Part shown: positions 44,066-56,792 of the stretch, piece by piece
How positions within the stretch are numbered: position 1 is the stretch's first letter
Layout of the letters: each line of letters opens with the position of its first letter
Assembly: GCA_022818135.1 (NCBI GenBank)
Contig: JAFMSR010000035.1
Location: 165,822-229,821, forward strand
Origin: Saxidomus purpurata
Lineage: Eukaryota > Mollusca > Bivalvia > Venerida > Veneridae
Direction of reading: 5' to 3'
Length of the DNA: 64,000 nucleotides
Notes under the pieces: generated by a model
The model's input: only the letters and a program-made list of their open reading frames with translations
What the model was told of the DNA's origin: nothing
The model's database searches: none
Position numbers and translations under genes: made by a program

Positions 44066-47000
44066 ATGACGTTGAAGTGCCGCACCGACATTTTCAGAAC
44101 AGAAACTCAAGAAATGTATACGCAACTTTACTCATTACTGATTATTCAGTCACTCTCCCCGGTCAGCTATAAGTCGGTTACTATGGAAACGCTGAGAATT
44201 CTTTTCCGTGTTTCTGAGAAAATTATCATTTTATGAAAACTTGTTCTACGAATTAAAGTTTTGTATGAACGAAAAATCTAATTGAAATATTAAGTAATTA
44301 AAGAAATATAGTAACAGTCCGGTTTATTCTGGATTACCCCTCGTATAATGGTGACGGATTACAAACCTGTTATTCAAAGCTTTTATAACGGAGATTTTAA
44401 TCCCACATAAGACAGATCAAATACTTAGCACAGTGAGCTATTCGTATTGAAACTGCTACTCATCTGTCACCAAGTCCATATTAAACGAATAAAGTATGAC
44501 AAATAGTTCCCATTTCTGATCAATTTCTGAATCGTTCCACTTTAAAATTTTAGGATCGATATAATATTTTCCATCCTTCCAACCTAAATGGCCGATTTAA
44601 AACGTCTGAAATATTATTACTACATAGCTGCCAATTGAAATTAGAAGTTCCATACAATAAATTCTCTGATGTCATAATAAAACCGTAGACAACCTTGCAA
44701 AAAATGCACATACAATCCAAACACCCTTGGGAACATACACAGAGATATGTTAGTTGTAGAGAGGAATAGGTCGATTCCTTATATTATCATTGACACAAAG
44801 GGAAAGAAAAGGTGTGTCATTTTAGGTAGGTTGTTGCTTTGAGAGGTGTCGTGTGGAGAGGGTGGACTGTTTATACTTTTTGTATGTGATTTCATTATGA
44901 TACAAATTTACGTAAAATGTTGTAATTATAGAATGCGTGTGTAATTATGTAAATGATCTGTTCATTGTTTAATTCTTTTAGTGAACTATGATATAATTCT
45001 TGTTTAGACAATGAAATATCGATTAGCCGTCAGGGACAGTAAAGATAACATGGTTACATCACGTGACCACACGTCCTATAGAAGTAGGGGTTATTTACTG
45101 TTGCAACATTTGAAATTATTCCAAAATGATACACGTTTTACGCTGCATGTGGAAAACATTGGCCTTCTTCACTGTTTTCAAAGACACATTCTACTGTAAT
45201 ACTATCATGAGTGTTAGCAATGAAAGAGGAGATATCAATTTACCTTTGAGGTCAGGCTTAAACGGAAATGAGATAAAGACTTCTGAAGAAAATCACTAGA
45301 AAATTGTCTCCAGTAATATGTAAATACAGTAATTGTATCCGTTGTGATAAATCAAGCGTTAGGAAGGCTCAAAGACATACAGTTACAATTTAAATTTTCG
45401 ACGTCTAAATAACGTACATACAATTCTAAATCGAACGATCTGTAGTTATCTCATTTCAGAGCCTTTTGCGTTAGAAATTGGTTAACAGTTTTGTGATTTT
45501 TAATATTTGCTACTATATATACGATTTTTAAACAGTTTTAACGACTCAAGCTAACGCCTTCTTTGGCCAATATCGAACCAGATAAAAAAAAACAATAAAC
45601 ACATTAACAATGTTATAAATGGTGGACTTATTCTACCTTAGATATGTGACACAAATGACAACCATGCACAAGACAATGTCGTATCTTCTTTTTAGGTAAA
45701 TATCAAACAAACGGAATGTACGGTTTGGCACAGATAAATCAGTTCATATCTGTAGTGATTTAAATTAAGTTAATCATGAACCATATCTGTTTGCTGTATA
45801 GATCTTAAACTAGGTATAGTTATATAACTGTACAGATCACTGTAAAGCTGAAGTCGTATTGCCCTTCAAATTGATCATCATTCATTGAAAAATAAATTTG
45901 CACCGATACATAACATGAGAAAAAGACCTCAGTCTGTATGCATGTTTATGTCTGCTTTATTCATAATGAATAGAGTTGTTTAAATCGTTATTGACTTGCC
46001 TAGTAAAATCATTTATATTCCGCCAACTGTGCCAGATTCTTATCTATATAAACTCAGTATTTCTTTCTAACATTCAAATGTCTTTAAGCCTACTTCTTGT
46101 ATATAATGCAGAACAATCATTTTAAGATGTACATAACTTTAATCGCATTTTCGAAAAGAAATTATCTGAAGTTATCCGTAACTTGCATACACATTTAATA
46201 CTATTGTTATAATTTGTCTTAATACACATATTGTATAGTAACACTGTATCTCTTGTAAACACAATTTATATATTGATGGTTTATGAAAATTGTACGCAAT
46301 TTAAGTGTTCGTCCTTGACCATACCTATGATACATGGTTTAGATTATTTTGATAAAACTTGGTAGAAATTAGTCTTCTTCTAGGTAAAGCGGCGCTGTAA
46401 GTGTGAATCACACTGATTGGATTATTTTCCTTCTTGTATTTTCTTCTTAATTGACGCAAGACCGAAGAAATATCTGTTTATCAAAGATGGTTGTCAGAAT
46501 CACATTATATTTGGCGCTGAGTCTCTACCAATTTTTTATGCATAGTTTTAAAACATATTTTGTTACATATCATACTTGTACACGTTGTTCACGTTGTAAT
46601 GTAAATGAAGGCTTCTGAAATTGTCTTTAAAACCAATGGTAATGATAGAATTTTGTGCATGATCCTCTCGAGAAAGAAGCCCGTGCACCTGCTCTTTATT
46701 ATATATATACCCTAAGATATCCGTTCGGCAGGGTACACCAGTACATTTATTATTAGTTTTTGTAGTATCAAAACCTTATGGCACTTGCTGATGCTGTAAA
46801 ACCTTTTGGTCACTATTTCACTTAACATCTCAGTCTGCGTATTTACATGATAATGCAGACAAAGAGCTAATAAAACATCCTCAGCAGACCAGGAAAATAT
46901 GCTTTCACGAAAGGTAAATCACTTGCCATTTCGTGCTAGTATATCACTTGGACAAATGAATTGAACAAACCGAATATTTTAAGATATTTATCTATTTGTT

Positions 47001-48125
47001 TGTCTCAAAATATATACTTACTGTCAGAAGTATGTAAATTTTGAAATGTTCGCTTTGTGTTGTGCCAGTGAGATGAAGACTTTGCTTTAACGATGTCGTC
47101 AAGCACATAGAAATACAATACCCAACATGATTTATTAAGTCTATCACGTTATCTTCAGACGCACAAAATTGTTTTTCGAGACTTAAATCTTCTTACGTAA
47201 TTTTCTTCTTCGTTAAGATATCGTTTTCTCGTCTAAGAACAGATGAAATGATAAAATTGCTCAAATCTGCATGAAATCAAATATACCAAACAGAACATTC
47301 TGGCACATAATTAATGTTCGCTCAGAACACGTGACACCTTGAGATAACCTCAAATGAAAACGCCATACATTATTCCATCAGTCAGTCAGCATGGGTTAAA
47401 ATACCAGAAACAAGTGCCAAATGTGCAAGTGTCGTTCGTCTGCAGAGACATTGTACATCAGCATTAAATGTCTGACTGGTATGAATAATTAGCATATGAT
47501 TGTATCAGATTATGTAGAATTGTGTTGGAAAACATGACCGGTTGTTTGTGTTTTCATGTTTTGGAAATAAGTTTATGCTAATCTTGAACAAAAGTAAATA
47601 ACATTTATCACAATTTTATGGAGTCTAAACACCAGATTTTGACATTGCTTTATCCGTGAGGTTACATTGATAATGTAAATGATAAATTTACAAATGTATA
47701 TTGTAGTGTAAAATGTTATTCCAAAGTAATTTTTATTCAGAATACAAAATGTAACGCCGTCAGTATTGACTTCCATAAATGTATGAACGTAATTTCAAAA
47801 ATAAGTACTTGTTTTCCGTATTTCAAGAAAAGAAACTTCGTATATTGCACGCGTCCCTGTATGATACCGTTATTGGTTACTTAATGTACGCCTGATTTAT
47901 GATAAATACTAGATCTGGACAAAGAGCAAACTTGATAATGTCGTGATGTTTTAAAGATAGTTTTTTGATACAGACCAAGCTAACTTTTTCTTCGTTTAAC
48001 GAAAGTCTAGTTGTAGTACTGCACCTTCTTCGATGCAATCATGCAGGCAAATTGGCGGAAATAGTGTGAAGGTTGTCAATTACAGGCGAGTTGAGAAGGT
48101 GTCAGTGTGTTAAAACTTCCTGAAA
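44066..48125. other. Unannotated AT-rich stretch (~4 kb)
   Basis: The longest stretch with no recognised feature. Only 60-70 codon frames occur (45011-45199 plus, 47573-47776 minus), with no motif. No tRNA boxes, tandem repeats or duplications against the rest of the window were noticed. Confidence 0.45.
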
Positions 48126-48484
48126 ATGCCTTTGTGCGTGGCCCTCTCTATTTCTGTACCGAAAAATCTACGTCTTGATTTATTTCGTTTCCGGACAGAA
48201 AATCACAAATTTCCAGTTGAAACAGGACGATGGTGCAATTCTTTGGTACCTTATCATGACCGCAAGTGTCCGCTATGTAGTTTAAATGAAATAGCTGATG
48301 AATTTCATTACTTACTTAAATGCCCTTTTTTATCCTTAAAAGAAAGAAATTCATCAAATATTTCTACTACAAAAGACCAAATATTTTAAAATTCAGTCAA
48401 TTGTTATCCTCAGAATCGGTATACGAGCTAAAGAGGCTTACTTATATGGTTCAGTGTATCATTAACCATTTTAAAAATTGATAA
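48126..48484 (+). pseudogene. LINE polymerase C-terminal fragment
   Basis: The 87-codon frame 48126-48389 contains LRLDLFRFRTENHKFPVETG, then CPLCSLNEIADEFHYLLKCP, the C..C...H....C zinc-knuckle that closes many LINE polymerases. After a frameshift near 48358 another frame continues with RPNILKFSQLLSSES to a stop near 48482. The reverse transcriptase and endonuclease are missing, so this is a 5'-truncated insertion. It is the same broad type as the 18.3-kb fragment but not a close copy. Confidence 0.85.
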
Positions 48485-49006
48485 TTTCAAAAAATGTCTA
48501 CTTTTGTAGTTGATCTTACTGCAATGTAAAATACGCGTACTTCGTACCAGTCGTACCTAAACACTGTCAATTTCTTTGATGTGTCCCACTTTATTGGTTC
48601 TATTTTTGTGCATGACATTAAACGATCTATTTTTGAAAATATTTGTATCAATGAGCAAGAAATTCCTTGCAAATTAGGTACTCTAACACCTCTTTTTTTA
48701 CCCAACGTTATGACTATGCCATAATTTAACCAATTTATCAGTTAAAACCACTGTTCCCCAAAGATCAGAAGTATATTGCTTTTTTGCTATTTTTTCATCA
48801 TTCGGAATATCATACACAATACAGTGTGAAGTTGAAAACACTGACTGCTGCTGTTGAATGTTGCATACAATCATAAATTGCGTCTTTAATATAGAAACAT
48901 TGAATGGAAATACTACCTACATAATAATAGTCTAGATATTGAATTAACCATATTGTTACATACTGTAACCTGGTACAAATAAAGTTGATTGTTGGTGTTG
49001 TTGCTG
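48485..49006 (+). mobile_element. LINE 3' untranslated region and tail
   Basis: Runs from the broken polymerase C-terminus to AAATAAAGTTGATTGTTGGT followed by GTTGTTGCTG at 48977-49006, a polyadenylation-like word plus TTG repeats typical of a LINE terminus in this kind of genome. Nothing else is encoded. Confidence 0.55.
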
Positions 49007-49129
49007 TACACGACTTGTTAGACATCTGTTTTAAGAACAGATAACAATCGTAAAAACAATACTTCATTAGTATTTCCACCTGATTGCGTCCTGTCTGTGC
49101 TCTTTGTCCAGGTTGCGCGACGGCTTTAT

Positions 49130-49190
49130 CCTGCGTTCCGGCTGTGCTCTGCGTTCCGGCTGTGCTCTGCTTCTCGTCTGTATTCTGGTT
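49130..49190 (+). repeat. 18-bp tandem repeat, GC-richer than surroundings
   Basis: GCGTTCCGGCTGTGCTCT occurs twice in tandem at about 49131-49166, with a diverged third unit following. On the minus strand it would encode a repeated RAQPER motif, but no surrounding coding evidence exists. Confidence 0.7.
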
Positions 49191-49538
49191 CCCGGTCTAC
49201 TTTTGTTCGCTTTGAACAATTTGAATCTATATATTTCCCTATTGCAAACCTTACAAATACAAATTGTGAATTTTTGCATAACAAATCAACAATCGTCGCT
49301 TACCAAGTGTGATAAAAACATAGCTTTTCCTTATACAGTATTGCATAGGGAAATCAAAAACAAAATCTGTTTATATCTGTTTTCATTTGATTTGAAGTTT
49401 TCCCTTGATAGTTCCCCCACTTAATCCATGATCGCGGAATATTGTGTTCTTGTATATGTCGTATGTTTGGTAAGAAGTGCTACGTCAGCTAAATGAACAT
49501 GCATGTTATTTTAACTGTGAAGCAGATTTATCCATGCC

Positions 49539-50230
49539 GATAAATTCATTCAGCAATTTATGACACAGACGTGCTTTTTAAAAAGCTATGTAGTGTTAAT
49601 TACCATTACATCAATAAACATGAAATACAGATACTTACAGTACCCACTTTATATTGATTATAGGAATTCACAAGGAAGTGGATAGAATTTGATATGTATG
49701 CAGTTTCCCAGATACGAAAAAAAAACTCAAGAAACATTTTGTTTTATTCTTATTGAGAATTTATGCGCGCTCGCCTCGGGTTCGGCGGGTATTTCAATTT
49801 TGTATTAAATACAGATATAAATTACTTAATTACTAATTGATATGATGCATGTAAATGTCACGTACAAGACATGTATTTTTATTTGACAGTTGTTGATTAA
49901 GATTGTTTATAGTCACAACCTGTTTTTAAAAGAGTAGGTAAATGATAACACCGTCAAATTAAATAACTTGGCATTACAGCCTGCGAAATTAAAACCTTGC
50001 AGATTATCAACATCACTTCTAATACTACAATGAAACATGCACTGCAAACAAATATTTCACTTGGAATGTACATAATTAATTAAACTACAAATCCTTACCT
50101 TCTCTGTAATCATCATAATATTTTCATGTCGCAGCTTACATGTGCGTTAACTTTTTTTAGATAATTGCATAACATTTATTATTAAATTGTTTCGTTTACT
50201 TTAAGTTCATAAGAAACAATGAACACGTTT
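49539..50230 (+). repeat. Macro-duplication block H, copy 1
   Basis: First of two adjacent 692-bp direct copies, starting GATAAATTCATTCAGCAATT and ending ATGAACACGTTT. I count about three substitutions against 50231-50922. A third, older and partial copy is at 54635-55085. Noncoding. Confidence 0.95.
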
Positions 50231-50922
50231 GATAAATTCATTCAGCAATTTATGACACAGACGTGCTTTTTAAAAAGCTATGTAGTGTTAATTACCATTA
50301 CATCAATAAACATGAAATACAGATACTTACAGTACCCACTTTATATTGATTATAGGAATTCACAAGGAAGTGGATAGAATTTGATATGTATGCAGTTTCC
50401 CAGATACGAAAAAAAAACTCAAGAAACATTTTGTTTTATTCTTATTGAGAATTTATGCGCGCTCGCCTCGGGTTCGGCGGGTATTTCAATTTTGTATTAA
50501 ATACAGATATAAATTACTTAATTACTAATTGATATGATGCATGTAAATGTCACGTACAAGACATGTATTTTTATTTGACAGTTGTTGATTAAGATTGTTT
50601 ATAGTCACAACCTGTTTTTAAAAGAGTAGGTAAATGATAACACCGTCAAATTAAATAACTTGGCATTACAGCCTGCGAAATTAAAACCTTGCAGATTATC
50701 AACATCACTTCTAATACTACAATGAAACATGCACTGCAAACAAATATTTCACTTGCAATGTACATAATTAATTAAACTACAAATCCTTACCTTCTCTGTA
50801 ATCATCATAATATTTTCATGTCGCAGCTTACATGTGCGTTAACTTTTTTTAGATAATTGCGTAACATTTATTATTCAATTGTTTCGTTTACTTTAAGTTC
50901 ATAAGAAACAATGAACACGTTT
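50231..50922 (+). repeat. Macro-duplication block H, copy 2
   Basis: Second tandem copy, period exactly 692. The visible differences from copy 1 are CTTGCAATG against CTTGGAATG, TTGCGTAAC against TTGCATAAC, and ATTCAATTG against ATTAAATTG. Such near identity means a very recent event or an assembly duplication. Confidence 0.95.
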
Positions 50923-50931
50923 GTACAAATG

Positions 50932-51121
50932 TGGCGCAATGGTAGCGCGTTCGGGCTCCTACCATCGCCATGTCGGTGTGTCCTTAGGCAAAACACAAAT
51001 AATTCCACATTGCCTCTCTTTTTCGAGGTTGGTTTCATCTGGAATGAGTCTCAGGAGCGATTAATATTTGTAGTAAGATCTTGTTTCCCATTCGAGAATA
51101 AATAAATTAGAATTATATAAA
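50932..51121 (+). repeat. tRNA-derived SINE insertion
   Basis: TGGCGCAATGGTAGCGCGTT is an excellent pol III A box of tRNA type. The B box has decayed. Downstream words (GTGTCCTTAGGCAAAACAC, then TTGCCTC) resemble a body widely shared by invertebrate SINEs, and the end is A/T-rich. In the other macro-unit the sequence runs through GTACAAATGT (55101) into unrelated DNA, so the SINE is specific to this copy. Confidence 0.55.
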
Positions 51122-51975
51122 CATCCTATATTCTCCGTATGTTTATTTGTAGAAACTGGTCGAGTTAAACCAGTGACAATACTAGCTGCATTGAGCTTAG
51201 TTTTTTCTAATTTACGTTTTCAGGTCCTGTATGACGTAGCAAATTCTAGTTGGGTCTAGTTCTAGTCTTATATACGAAATATGATTCAATGTCTTTCTAT
51301 TAAGCTTAAATTTATGCATCAATTTCATCATAAATGAACAATGTTTATTACTGTTATAAATAAAATTCATATTTTAGAATATCTACTAAGAGGAAATGTA
51401 ACCTGCGACTGTAAAACCAGAATGAAAACACAGAAATAATAGTACTTGTCAGATAGACACGTTGTTATCATTCGTTATGTGTTCATTCGTTGCTTAGAGG
51501 GAAAGAAGAACTCTCTGAAGAAGACATTAACACTTTTCAGATTAGTTCAAAAGTTCATACATGTCAGTGAATGGTGTTCTTGGCATATAGTTCGTACTTT
51601 ATTTACACGGTTTTAAGAATGTTTGTTGGACACAAGCATCACGTGCACATACATGTTTTTGATACAATGTATTTTTACATTCTGCATCATCATATTGATA
51701 CATTGTAAATTGCTGAAGTAACAATGATTCTCTATAATGATTCTATATTGGGGGTGCCGTTTCATGATGTGGTAAAATCATTTGTTATGTATTTTATTTG
51801 CAATATAATATGTTTTAATTAGTTTCACTATTTCGTTCTTTTGGTTGGATATGTTTTAAAAATTAAACTATACTCTCTGTCTAAAGGTACCAACAATCCA
51901 AAACGTTTAGTGCAATGGTGCAGCCTCTACTGTTCGAAGCATAGCTAAAACCTTATATTATCACCGTGTCTACAG

Positions 51976-52169
51976 ATAATCCTATACATAATTACAAATG
52001 CATGAATATGGTAATTAGTGTTCTTAACTGCTTATCTTTGTATGAGTTAAATCATGAAATAAGTAGAGGATCTTGTTATATAATGTATAGATATTTACAA
52101 ACTCGGATACGACCCGAACGGTTAACCAAGTTCAAACGTTATATGATTGCACAAACCATTGTCAAATGA
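51976..52169 (+). pseudogene. Exon-like frame Ia, macro-unit 1
   Basis: Preceded by an acceptor-like TCACCGTGTCTACAG, the frame reads DNPIHNYKCMNMVISVLNCL then SLYELNHEISRG and runs to a stop at 52167-52169. In macro-unit 2 (from 56472) the same frame is preserved for about 35 codons with mostly silent or conservative changes before a TAG stop. The protein is not recognised. Conservation between copies may simply reflect recent common origin. Confidence 0.3.
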
Positions 52170-52403
52170 ATTGATACACACCAAGTAATCATTACTGTAC
52201 AAAAAACAAGAATCTTTGCATTTGCAACCGCTTCTCTCGTTCCTTAGTTTTGAGTTAATTTGAAATTCACTGTTGCATATCTAGTGTGCACTGTCACGTG
52301 ACACAAATACAGTTGTAGCTCAGATAAACTTGTTATTTCAATTGAAATTCTTTTTTATAGCTATACAATTTGACTTTGATAGTAGATAAGAGAAAAATAC
52401 TGT

Positions 52404-52622
52404 CTTTCTAAAAACAAAAATGTGTATTATCGCGCCTATCATTGAAACCGTATATTTTCGTACTTGTAACATTAAAAAAGTCTATGAAAAAGGACAATAC
52501 ACTTAAGCTGAGCACACTCGATGACAGAAACGACTGTTTGAATTTTTTATTTAAAGAGCGTTCAAAGAACTTTAAAACTTTCTGCATAGCCCATTCGAAA
52601 GATAATATATCTTTAAACTTTG
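52404..52622 (+). pseudogene. Exon-like frame Ib, macro-unit 1
   Basis: Across two frames joined at an extra A near 52492, the translation includes ETVYF, KVYEK and then KLSTLDDRNDCLNFLF and RSKNFKTFCIAH. In the 3' half (about 52525-52590) all five differences I see against macro-unit 2 fall at third codon positions, three of them silent. The 5' half does not show this bias. The protein is unknown. The extra A breaks the frame in this copy. Confidence 0.35.
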
Positions 52623-52715
52623 CGTTTCTTACAGGGGGGATGTAAGATGAGATTTTCTAGCACTGGTAAAAACTGCAGATATCCCAATCTGGTATGCAAG
52701 AAAACAAAATCTTAT

Positions 52716-53418
52716 ATATATCCCATTCATGTCTAGCCTTTGCCATGCGTAGAGGGATTTTCAAAAAATGTAGGTGGCACAAATGTTCAGCATATGAAGA
52801 CGACGTGTCGCTTGCAAGACCAAGGTCCCCACTTCAAAGGTCAAGCTAACACTTAGAGTTTCGGGAAATTGAATCCTGTATATATGAACACATTCTTTTC
52901 CGGACGGTTACTCGGTTAACATTTAATGATTTTCAAATAACTTGGCAGAAATGTCAGCACGGGAAGCCATTGTTGCGTTTATAGCCACGAAGATACAGGT
53001 CACACTTGGAGTTAAAATGTAATGGAACCCTGTATATATCCACACATTCTTGTCTTTACATGCATTGAAGGATTTTCAAAAAAACTTATAACAAATAACT
53101 TAAATATTCAACACATCAAGATAATGTGTCGCGTGCAAATCCCAGGACTCCATCTAATTACATGGAAACTCTGTCATGCATGGAAAGATTTTAGAATTTC
53201 ATGGCACAATTGTTGGAAGTAAAAGTCACACTTAGGTCGGCGGTTTTAGAATGCTGTCTATGTCCGGATTGTAACTATGTTGTACATTGAAGCATTTTAG
53301 CTCATCGAGATAAAAAGTGTTATGCACAAGTACCAGATCCACAACTTAAATAACAAAGTTACAGACTATGGGATACAGCTTTTAGAATATTTATCACTTA
53401 AAAGGGACAGCTCCTCTT
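52716..53418 (-). mobile_element. Pearl-like monomer array, inverted and diverged
   Basis: GACGACGTGTCGCTTGCAAG (52798) and AATCCTGTATATATG are reverse complements of monomer words from the 25.7-26.8 kb element. Further diverged units follow at about 53022 and 53120. The array ends at GGGACAGCTCCTCTT (53404), the reverse complement of the AAGAGCTGTCCC word at the left end of the 25.7-kb element. No ACGG microsatellite remains. Confidence 0.65.
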
Positions 53419-54310
53419 TCATAATGTTCTAATATTTTATAGCATTAAAAGTGGGATATCTTTTAATAAATAAATATGAACGTGACATAAATCCGCTAAA
53501 ACGATACAAACAGTACCAGTTACTATGATAGAATCAAACTTGATCGACAATTCGGTGTGTACATATTGATAGAGGTGTTTTGTAAACAAATTCTTATGCG
53601 CAAAGAATTCAAAGCTTCTATATGTATGCAAGATTACGTGCTATAATTCTGTCTTCCGAGATTGGTTTCTCCCTCTGTTGAACAGAATTTGAATTAACAT
53701 ACTTTAAAACGAACAAATGTTCATCGAAAATGGTTGAGGATAAAATGTTTATTTCCGCTTGTTGCGCTTATTGCGAGCATTTCACACTAACTACAACGAA
53801 CATTGTTAGAAACATTTAAGTGTCTCCAATACCTCATTATCCAAGAGGAAAAGACATTTTCACTACTTGTTCCTTGATTTTTTTTAAAGAAAATCAATTA
53901 TTGAAATACTCATTATTGGCAAAATTTCAGAGGAAGACTTTCAAGTTTCTGTAGGTGTCAGACTAATTGTTGTGCTGGAATAGTGTTATACAAGATCTGT
54001 ATGAGGTCAATGTGTTAAATAGAATTATAGAGTACGAGGACACATTCGTCATGCAAATGGTAAATAGCTGTATTGAAGAAAAAAATGTGCCGAGTATTGG
54101 CACTAAATCACTAGAATCGAGTGTTTCGAGTCACTTATAAAATGCGTAAGGAAAAAACACAATTTAAAAATGTACTACTAAATTGCTTAACATAATATAA
54201 GTACAGACATAATGTTAACGTACAGCGGTACTACTGATAATCTAAAGCTCTCAAACCGGTCTGGAACTGAGAAATTTAAGTGGTAACTACAGAAAACTCA
54301 CGCAAATTAG

Positions 54311-54532
54311 CTTTTTTACAGTGATAAGATTTATAAAAGACAACGTTTAGATATTGATTCAATTTTCCTTGAGAGGGACAGAAATAATGTATTTTCTGCA
54401 GGGAGAGAGGAGTTATTACCAGAAAATTGCTTCGGGACAGCCATGAGGACAATTAAATATCGTGATGTAGACCAAATAGTCAAATCACATATCCTTAGCT
54501 CTGGCAGTCTGACCCGTCTGCCCTTGCGTTAA
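54311..54532 (+). pseudogene. Exon-like frame J, macro-unit 1
   Basis: After an acceptor-like CTTTTTTACAG (AG at 54320-54321) an open frame runs 70 codons to TAA at 54530. It reads DKIYKRQRLDIDSIFLERDR then NNVFSAGREELLPENCFGTA and MRTIKYRDVDQIVKS. In macro-unit 2 the same sequence has a one-base insertion and an in-frame TAG in the first half, but lacks the TAA that ends this copy and stays open past it. Complementary lesions imply the ancestral stretch was open over more than 85 codons. I do not recognise the protein and no domain is assigned. Confidence 0.4.
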
Positions 54533-54634
54533 TTTGTTACTGTTTATTGGGAAATGGAGATATCGCCTAATTTATTTAGAAAGTCGATTGACATCGATGT
54601 AACTTGATCAGTATTCATTTATCAATCTTACTTA

Positions 54635-55085
54635 ATTGCTTATTAATATAATGCATGTCAATGTCACGTACAAGACATGCATTTTTATTTGACAGTTGAT
54701 GATTAAGATTGTTTATAGTCACAACCTGTTTTTGAAAGAGTAGGTTAATGATAATAACTTCAAATTGGATGAACTGAGAACAGTCAAACCCTAAATTTCC
54801 GTTTTTTTAGATTTTAGTCACTTGGCAACAGTCTTCGAAATAAAAACCTTGCAGATTATCAACATCACTTCTAATACTACAATCAAACATGCACTGCAAA
54901 CAAATATTTCACACTTGCAATGTACATAATTAATTAAACTACAAATCCTTACCTTCTCTGTAATCATCAATACTATTTTCATGTCGCAGCTTACATGTGC
55001 GTTAACGTTTTTAAGATAATTGCGTGACATTTATTATTATATTGTTTTGCTTACTTCCAGTTCGTAAGAAACAATGAACGCGTTT
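54635..55085 (+). repeat. Macro-duplication block H, copy 3 (partial)
   Basis: Homologous to the second two-thirds of H copies 1 and 2. TGTCACGTACAAGACATG, AAGATTGTTTATAGTCACAA and AAACTACAAATCCTTACCTT are shared. It carries an insertion of about 70 bases near 54766-54838 and more substitutions than separate copies 1 and 2. It marks the start of macro-unit 2. Confidence 0.9.
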
Positions 55086-55496
55086 GAACAGAAATAACTT
55101 TTGTACAAATGTATACACGGGCATTTAATGTACAATGTATCGTATTTTTTGTGAGATGAGGAAATTTTGCAAAAGATGTCGGTTCCACTTAGTTTGTATC
55201 CGCCTTCCAGTTTCATTTTGAATTTGAATGATTTGTTTAATTTGTTTAAACAAAGTAATTTCAAGCGCTTCTGATGCTAGCTGGTAGCACATTCAATAAA
55301 TCAACATTGGGTTAGGAACAAAAAGTCGTTCGTCTATCAATTACAGTTAACTTTTCAGCACTTCTTAAGTTAAAATAATTTCAAATAGTTAACAATGGTT
55401 GTCGCTAAAGTTGTATAAAATTGTAACGGTAATAAACTATTGTTATGCTTATGTAGAGCAAGTTATCTTTAATTTACGCCTGTCACTAAGGGTAAT
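55086..55496. other. Macro-unit 2 specific spacer
   Basis: Occupies the place taken by the SINE in macro-unit 1. A minus frame of 75 codons (55037-55264) lacks motifs. Nothing else is recognised. Confidence 0.45.
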
Positions 55497-56792
55497 CATC
55501 CTATATTCTCCGTATGTTTATTTGTAGAAACTGGTCGAGTTAAACCAGGGACGATACTAGCTGCATTGAGCTTAGATTTTTCTAATTTACTTTTTCAGCT
55601 CCTGTATAACGCAGCATATTCTAGTTGGGTCTAGTACTAGTCTTGTAAACGAAATATGATTCAATGTCTTTCTATCAATCTTAAATTAATGCATCAATTT
55701 CATCATAAATATAACAATGTTTATAACTGTTATAAATTAAATTCATATCTTATAATATCTACTAAGAGAAAATGTAACCTGCGACTGTAAAAACAGAATG
55801 GAAAACACAGAGCATCTTTTTTCCAAGGTCAAATGTTTTCATACCCAAGAAAAGTACTCTTCAGATAGACACGTTGTTATCATCCATTATGTGTTAATTT
55901 GTTGCTTAGAGGGAAAGAAGAACTCTCAGAAGAAGACATTAACACTTTTAGATCAGTTCAAAAGTTCATACATATCACTGAAAGGTGTCCTTAGCATATA
56001 GTTCGTACCTTATTTACATGGTTTTAAGAATGTATGACGCAAGCATCACGTGCACATACATGTATTTGATACAATGTATTTTAATATTCTGCATCATATT
56101 GATATATTGTAAATTGCTAAAATAATAATGATTCTCTATAATTATTCAGGGGAGTGCCGTTTCATAATTTTGATAAATGTATTTTTACATTCTGCATCAT
56201 CATATTGATACATTGTAAATTGCTGAAGTAACAATGATTCTCTATAATTATTCTATATAGGGGAGTGCTGTTTCATAATGTGGTAAAACCATCTCTTATG
56301 TATTTTATTTGCAATATAATATCTTTAAATTAATTTGATTATTTCATTCTTTTTGTTGGATATGTTTTGATATAAAACTATACTCTCTGTCTAAAGGTAC
56401 CAACAATCCAAAACGTTTAGTGCAATGGTGCAGCGTATAGCTAAAACCTTATATTATCACCTTGTCTACAGATAATCCTATACATAATTACAAATGCATG
56501 GATATGGTAATTAGCGTTCTTAACTGCTTATCTTTGTATGAGTTAAATCATGAAATAAGCAGAGGATATTATAATATAATGTATAGATAGATATGTGCAA
56601 ACATTAGGAATAGACTCAGATACGACCCGAACAGTTAAACCAAGTTCAAACGTTATATGATTGTGCAAACCACTGTCAAATGCGTACTTAAACTAATTGA
56701 TGCCTACCAAGTCTTTGCATTTGCAACCGCTTCTCTTGTTCCTTAGTTTTGAAATAATTTGAAATTCACTGTTGCATATCTAGTGTGCACTA

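Larger units (their letters stand above)
51122..52622 (+). repeat. Macro-duplication block I, copy 1
   Basis: Starts CATCCTATATTCTCCGTATG and aligns directly with 55497-57820, excluding an insertion in the latter. Shared words include GAAACTGGTCGAGTTAAACC and ATCCAAAACGTTTAGTGCAA and GTTGCATATCTAGTGTGCAC. Two exon-like frames lie inside. Confidence 0.9.
52716..54632 (+). repeat. Macro-duplication block J, copy 1
   Basis: Aligns directly with about 61096-63015. Shared words include TTTCGGGAAATTGAATCCTG and AAAAGTGGGATATCTT and ATAGAATCAAACTTGATCGA against ACAGAATCAAACTTGATCGA. The first ~700 bases are diverged pearl-type monomers in inverted orientation; the last part contains an exon-like frame. 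Confidence 0.9.
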
